A DNA stretch of 64,000 bases from Leisingera aquaemixtae (lineage in GTDB: Bacteria > Pseudomonadota > Alphaproteobacteria > Rhodobacterales > Rhodobacteraceae). The position numbers were made by a program, and so were the translations under genes. Where the stretch lies: NCBI RefSeq assembly GCF_001458395.1, contig NZ_CYSR01000022.1, positions 186,001-250,000 of the forward strand, given 5' to 3'. Below, one piece after another: positions 59,754 to 64,000 of this stretch. Within the stretch, counting starts at the first letter, position 1, and every line of letters begins with the position of its first letter. The notes below the pieces were generated by a model that worked only from the letters and a program-made list of their open reading frames with translations, made no database searches and was not told where the DNA came from.

Positions 59754-62275
59754 TCATTCGCGGGCCCGCAGGATGCGGGCCGGTTTGGCTGCCAGCGGCC
59801 GCAGCGCAAAGGCCAGCCCGGCCAGCAGCGTGGTCAGCACCCCGCCGGAAATGACCATCACCGCGTTCGGCCAGATCACCGTGTATCCTGTCTCAAACAC
59901 ATAGGCGTTGATGGCCCAGGCCCCGGCTATGCCTGCCGCCAGCGCCACCAGCCCTGCCGCCGCCCCCAAAAGAGCCGAGCGCAGCGCAAAACTGGCCAGG
60001 ATCTGCCTGCGCGGCGCGCCCAGCGTTTTCAAGAGCGCCGCCTCATAGCGGCGTGCGGGTTCTCCGGCGGCCGCGGTGCCCAGCAGCACCAGGAACCCGG
60101 TCAGCAGCGTCGCCGCCGCGCCATAGGCGGTGGCCGCCGCCAGCTGGCGCAGGATGTCCGACACCCGGTCGATGGCATCCCGCATCCGGATGGCGGTGAT
60201 ATTCGGCATCTCGCGGGCCAGATCCCGCAGGATCGCCGCTTCCGCCTGTTCCTCGGCATAGACGGTGGCGATGAAACTGTGCGGCGCGCCGGCCAGCGCG
60301 GCCTCGTTCAGCACCATCACAAACCCCATCCCTGCTGTGGAGAAATCCACGTTGCGGAAGCTGGTGATGGTGCCGGTGATATCACGCCCCAGAATGTTCA
60401 GCGTCAGCGTGTCGCCCAGGCTAAGCCCCAGCTCCTCGGCCTCCTCAGCGGCAAAGCTGATCTGCGGATCACCTGAATAGTCCGCGGGCCACCACTTGCC
60501 GGCGGTGACCTCGGTGCTTTCGGGCCGGGCCGCGGCATAGGTAATACCGCGGTCGCCGCGCACCACCCAGTGATCACCCGCAACGTCTGCCGCGGGCTGG
60601 CCGTTGATCCGGGTCAGCACCCCGCGCAGCATCGGCGCGTTTTCCACCCGGGTGACGGAGGGATCGTTCTCCACCCGCTCCAGGAAGGCGGGCATCTGGC
60701 TGCGCTGGATGTCGACGAAGAAATAGGAGGGCGCCACATCCGGCAGGTTGCCGGCAATCGCCCGGCGCATGTTGCCGTCAATCTGGCCGATGGCGGCCAG
60801 CACTGTCAGGCCCAGCCCCAGCGCCAGCACCGCAGGCACCGCCCCGTCGCGCGCGCTGCCGATGGACGACAGCGCCCACCGCAGGGCAGGGCGCCCGCGC
60901 GCAGCCCCGGCGCCGCGCCGCGCCGCAAAGCCGATGCCGAGCGCGGCAACCAGCAGCACCAGCAGCGCCCCCATCAGCCCGCCCGCGGTCCACAGCGTCA
61001 GCTGAGCGGAGCCGCTGAACCACGCCGCCAGCCCGACCAGCGCCGCCAGCGCCAGCGCGGTGGCCAGCAGGTAGCGCGGCGCGGGCAGCCGGGTGCGGCT
61101 GGCAAAGGCATCCCGGAACAGCGAGGCCGCGCGGATCCGCTCCGCCCGCGCCAGCGGCCACAGGGCAAAGATAAAGGCGGTCAGCACGCCATAGAGCGCG
61201 GCCTCGGCCAGCGCCGAAGGGTAGAGCGAAAACACCGCCGGGAACGGCAGCTGCGCCGCAATCAGCGGCCCCAGCAGCAGCGGTCCCAGCCCGCCCAGCA
61301 CCAGCCCGATGCCCACGCCGACCAGCGTCAGGGCGCCGATCTGCAGGAAGTAGGTGAGGAAAATCGTCTGCCGCTCCGCCCCCAGCGTGCGCAGGGTGGC
61401 AATGGTTGCGGTCTTGGTCGCCAGATAGGCGCGCACAGCGGCAGAGACGCCGACCCCGCCCACCGCCAGGCCCGAGAGGCCCACCAGCACCAGGAACCCG
61501 CCCAGCCGCTCGACAAAGGCGGTGATCCCCGGCGCGCCGTTCCTGGCATCGCGCCAGCGCATGCCGGTGCTCTCAAACAGCCCTTCGGCCTCGGCCTGCA
61601 AGGCGGCCAGATCACTGCCCGGCGGCAGCTCCATCCGGTATTTGGTGTCAAACAGCGTGCCCGGCTCCAGCAGCCCGGACTCCCCCAGATCCGCCGTCCG
61701 CACCATGGTGCGCGGCCCCAGCTCAAAACCGGAGGCGGCGGCATCCGGCTCAAGCGCGATCATCGCCATCAGGGCGAAATCCTGCGTGCCCAACCGGAAG
61801 CTGTCGCCGGGCTGCAAGCCCAGACGGTCGGCCAGCACCCGGTCCATCACCGCACCGGGCAGGCTGTCCGCACCGGCCAGAGCTGCATCCAGCGGCATGT
61901 CAGGGGCCAGCTTCATCTGCCCCTTCAACGGGTAGAGACCGTCCACCGCCTTCACTTGGGTCAGCCCGCGCTCCTCGCCCACCGTAGCCATGGAGCGGAA
62001 TTCGGCAATTTCGGAATGGCGGACCGCCGCCCGCTCCACCCAGTCCAGCTCATCCTCGGTGGCAAACCGGTAGGTGAAATTCAGCTCCGCATCGCCGCCC
62101 AGGATCGTGGCGCCTTCGCGCTCCAGCCCGGTCTCAATCGACGCGCGGATAGAGCCGATGGCGGCGATCACCCCGACGCCAAGCGCTAGGCAGGCCAGGA
62201 AGATACGAAATCCCTTCAGCCCGCCACGCAGCTCCCGCAGGGCAAAGCGCCAAGCCAGGCGGAGCGCTGCGGCGT

Positions 62276-62279
<4 letters not shown>
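59754..62279 (-). CDS. YbbP-like ABC transporter permease (FtsX type)
   Basis: An 841-residue permease with ten membrane segments and two large periplasmic (MacB-PCD/FtsX-like) domains. The N-terminus LRLAWRFALRELRGGLKGFRIFLACLALGV (in part) and the repeated FtsX cores are typical of the YbbP group. These systems do not transport like classic importers but use ATP to move lipoproteins, free periplasmic proteins or remodel the envelope. It overlaps the ATPase stop by 4 bp and ends 20 bp from the convergent nsrR gene. Confidence 0.92.
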
Positions 62280-62980
<701 letters not shown>

Positions 62981-63028
62981 CGGGCCTGCCTGTTGGGTGC
63001 ACCTAACGGATATGGAGTGTTTGCCGCC

Positions 63029-63670
63029 ATGCGCAAGACATTGGCACTGCTGAGTTTGCTGCTTTTCACCGCCCCCGCCTGGGCGGATCCGCTGCGGATC
63101 ACCGCCCTGGGCGACAGCCTGGTGCAGGGCTACGGGCTGCCGCAGGGGCAGGGGCTGGTGCCGCAGCTGGAACGCTGGCTGAACGAAAACGGCGCCGAGG
63201 CCGTGTTGCAGAATGCGGGCGTTTCCGGCGACACCACCGCAGGCGGGGCAGAGCGCGCCGAGTGGACCCTGTCAGACAACCCCGACGGGCTGATCGTGCT
63301 CCTGGGCGGCAATGACATGCTGCGCGGGCTTGAGCCGCAGGAGGCGCGCGCCAACCTGACCCGCATCCTGCAGACGGCGCAGGACAAGGGGGTTGAGGTC
63401 CTGCTGATCGGCATGAAGGCCCCGCGCAACTACGGGCCGGAGTACAAGCAGGCGTTTGACGCGATCTACCCGGAGCTGGCGGCAGAGTTCGGCGCGGTGC
63501 TGCACCCGGATGCCTTTGCGGGCATGGCGGCAGAAGCGGGCGGGGACCCGGCGGCGGCGCAGGCCCTCATGCAGGACGACGGCATCCACCCCAACGCCCG
63601 GGGCGTGGCGCTGAATGCCGCTGCCATCGGGCCGGCGGCCCTGCAGCTGATCGCCGCAATTGGCAGCTGA
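63029..63670 (+). CDS. TesA-like SGNH-hydrolase (arylesterase / lysophospholipase)
   Basis: A 213-residue exported SGNH-family esterase. The signal peptide ends near PAWADP. Block I ITALGDSLVQGYG has the nucleophile Ser, block III LLGGNDMLRG has the Gly-Asn, and block V DDGIHPNARG has the Asp and His. E. coli TesA of this family is a thioesterase and lysophospholipase in the periplasm; substrate choice is not clear. I chose the ATG at 63029, which gives a clean signal peptide; an earlier ATG at 62951 overlaps the ABC gene. A strong terminator follows. Confidence 0.92.
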   Translation: MRKTLALLSLLLFTAPAWADPLRITALGDSLVQGYGLPQGQGLVPQLERWLNENGAEAVLQNAGVSGDTTAGGAERAEWTLSDNPDGLIVLLGGNDMLRGLEPQEARANLTRILQTAQDKGVEVLLIGMKAPRNYGPEYKQAFDAIYPELAAEFGAVLHPDAFAGMAAEAGGDPAAAQALMQDDGIHPNARGVALNAAAIGPAALQLIAAIGS

Positions 63671-63698
63671 AAACAGCCCTGGCCGTCAGGGCTGTTTT
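63670..63698. terminator. bidirectional terminator
   Basis: A perfect 11-bp stem AAAACAGCCCT / AGGGCTGTTTT with a 7-nt loop lies between convergent genes, giving T-runs on both strands. It starts at the last base of the tesA-like stop. Confidence 0.92.
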
Positions 63699-63729
63699 GG
63701 AATTTTCAAAGCAGATCGGAAGATCCGGA

Positions 63730-63939
63730 TCAGGAGACCAGCGCGATATCCACTGCGGATTCACGGCCGTCGCGGCCTGCGCGCAGCTCATAGGTCACTT
63801 TCTGATTGTCCGCGAGGCCGGTCAGCCCGGAACGCTCAACAGCGGAAATATGGACAAAAATGTCCTTGCCGCCGTCTTCGGGTGCAATAAAGCCATAGCC
63901 TTTGGTGGTGTTGAACCATTTGACGGTGCCGGTGGCCAT
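63730..63939 (-). CDS. cold-shock protein, CspA family
   Basis: A 69-residue single cold-shock domain protein. RNP1 is KGYGFIAP and RNP2 is DIFVHIS; the start MATGTVKWFNTTKGYGF is standard. It binds single-stranded nucleic acid and melts RNA structure at low temperature or in stationary phase. TTAGGAG lies nine bases before the ATG; the complete 5' leader is cut by the window end. Which of several Csp paralogues it is cannot be told. Confidence 0.96.
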   Translation of the reverse strand: MATGTVKWFNTTKGYGFIAPEDGGKDIFVHISAVERSGLTGLADNQKVTYELRAGRDGRESAVDIALVS

Positions 63940-64000
63940 CGTCGATTTCTCCTAAGTCGTCTTCAGTTCCCTGCCCGCTTATGCGGCAGTCCGGCAAGTT

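Overview
The window looks like a chromosomal segment of a GC-rich alphaproteobacterium of the Rhodobacterales, most likely the Roseobacter group (Leisingera/Phaeobacter/Ruegeria-like; inferred from gene content and gene order, not from a marker gene). It is dense with housekeeping genes. I see no prophage, insertion sequence, CRISPR array, rRNA operon or plasmid replication function.

Layout. 1-1100: the 3' end of a haem catalase and an elongator tRNA-Met. 1.3-7.5 kb: part of the phenylacetate (paa) pathway, with paaX and paaZ on the minus strand and paaG-paaI-paaK plus a TetR regulator on the plus strand; a PaaR-type operator lies inside the paaZ promoter. 7.5-14.4 kb: an OmpA-domain protein with a long Ala/Glu/Gln-rich region, trpS, a rhomboid-fold protein lacking its catalytic residues, a small membrane protein apparently served by a Crp/Fnr regulator, and murJ. 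14.3-24 kb: glnD and an LppC/LpoA-like lipoprotein facing rsmI-yraN-gshB-esterase, then comM and a glutathione S-transferase. 23.9-30.3 kb: cobalamin genes facing an RpoHII-type sigma factor with chaN, then coaBC, dut and a moeB homologue with a membrane extension. 30.4-40.2 kb: an M3 oligopeptidase and the elongasome cluster mreB-mreC-mreD-mrdA-rodA, preceded by a lysozyme-like protein and followed by a ghrA-type reductase. 40.3-47.2 kb: rlmJ, a class III cyclase with TolB-like and TPR regions, leuA with an overlooked leader peptide, a universal stress protein and an alanine/glycine:cation symporter. 47.2-57.1 kb: a MocR regulator facing a flavin split-barrel protein, a secreted MORN-repeat protein, nadE, a DAO-family oxidoreductase, a Tat-exported metallo-hydrolase, a DUF1801 protein and gltX. 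57.4-64 kb: a DUF2254 membrane protein, a gamma-glutamylcyclotransferase, an NsrR-like regulator behind an FNR-type box, a YbbA/YbbP ABC system facing a TesA-like esterase, and a cold-shock protein.

How the genes connect. The paa genes act together on phenylacetyl-CoA under two regulators. murJ, mrdA, rodA, mreBCD, the LppC-like lipoprotein and the lysozyme-like protein all bear on peptidoglycan synthesis. gshB, the glutathione S-transferase and the gamma-glutamylcyclotransferase touch glutathione. The catalase, RpoHII sigma factor and NsrR-like regulator suggest stress responses.

The least routine signals are non-coding or subtle: a 28-codon, apparently leaderless, leucine-rich leader peptide before leuA with mutually exclusive RNA pairings; two families of dispersed intergenic repeats (a GC-rich palindromic element, three copies, and a 25-bp GAGTATTT element, three copies); the pseudo-rhomboid; and a perfect 15-bp palindrome at about -41 of the small gene next to a Crp/Fnr regulator.
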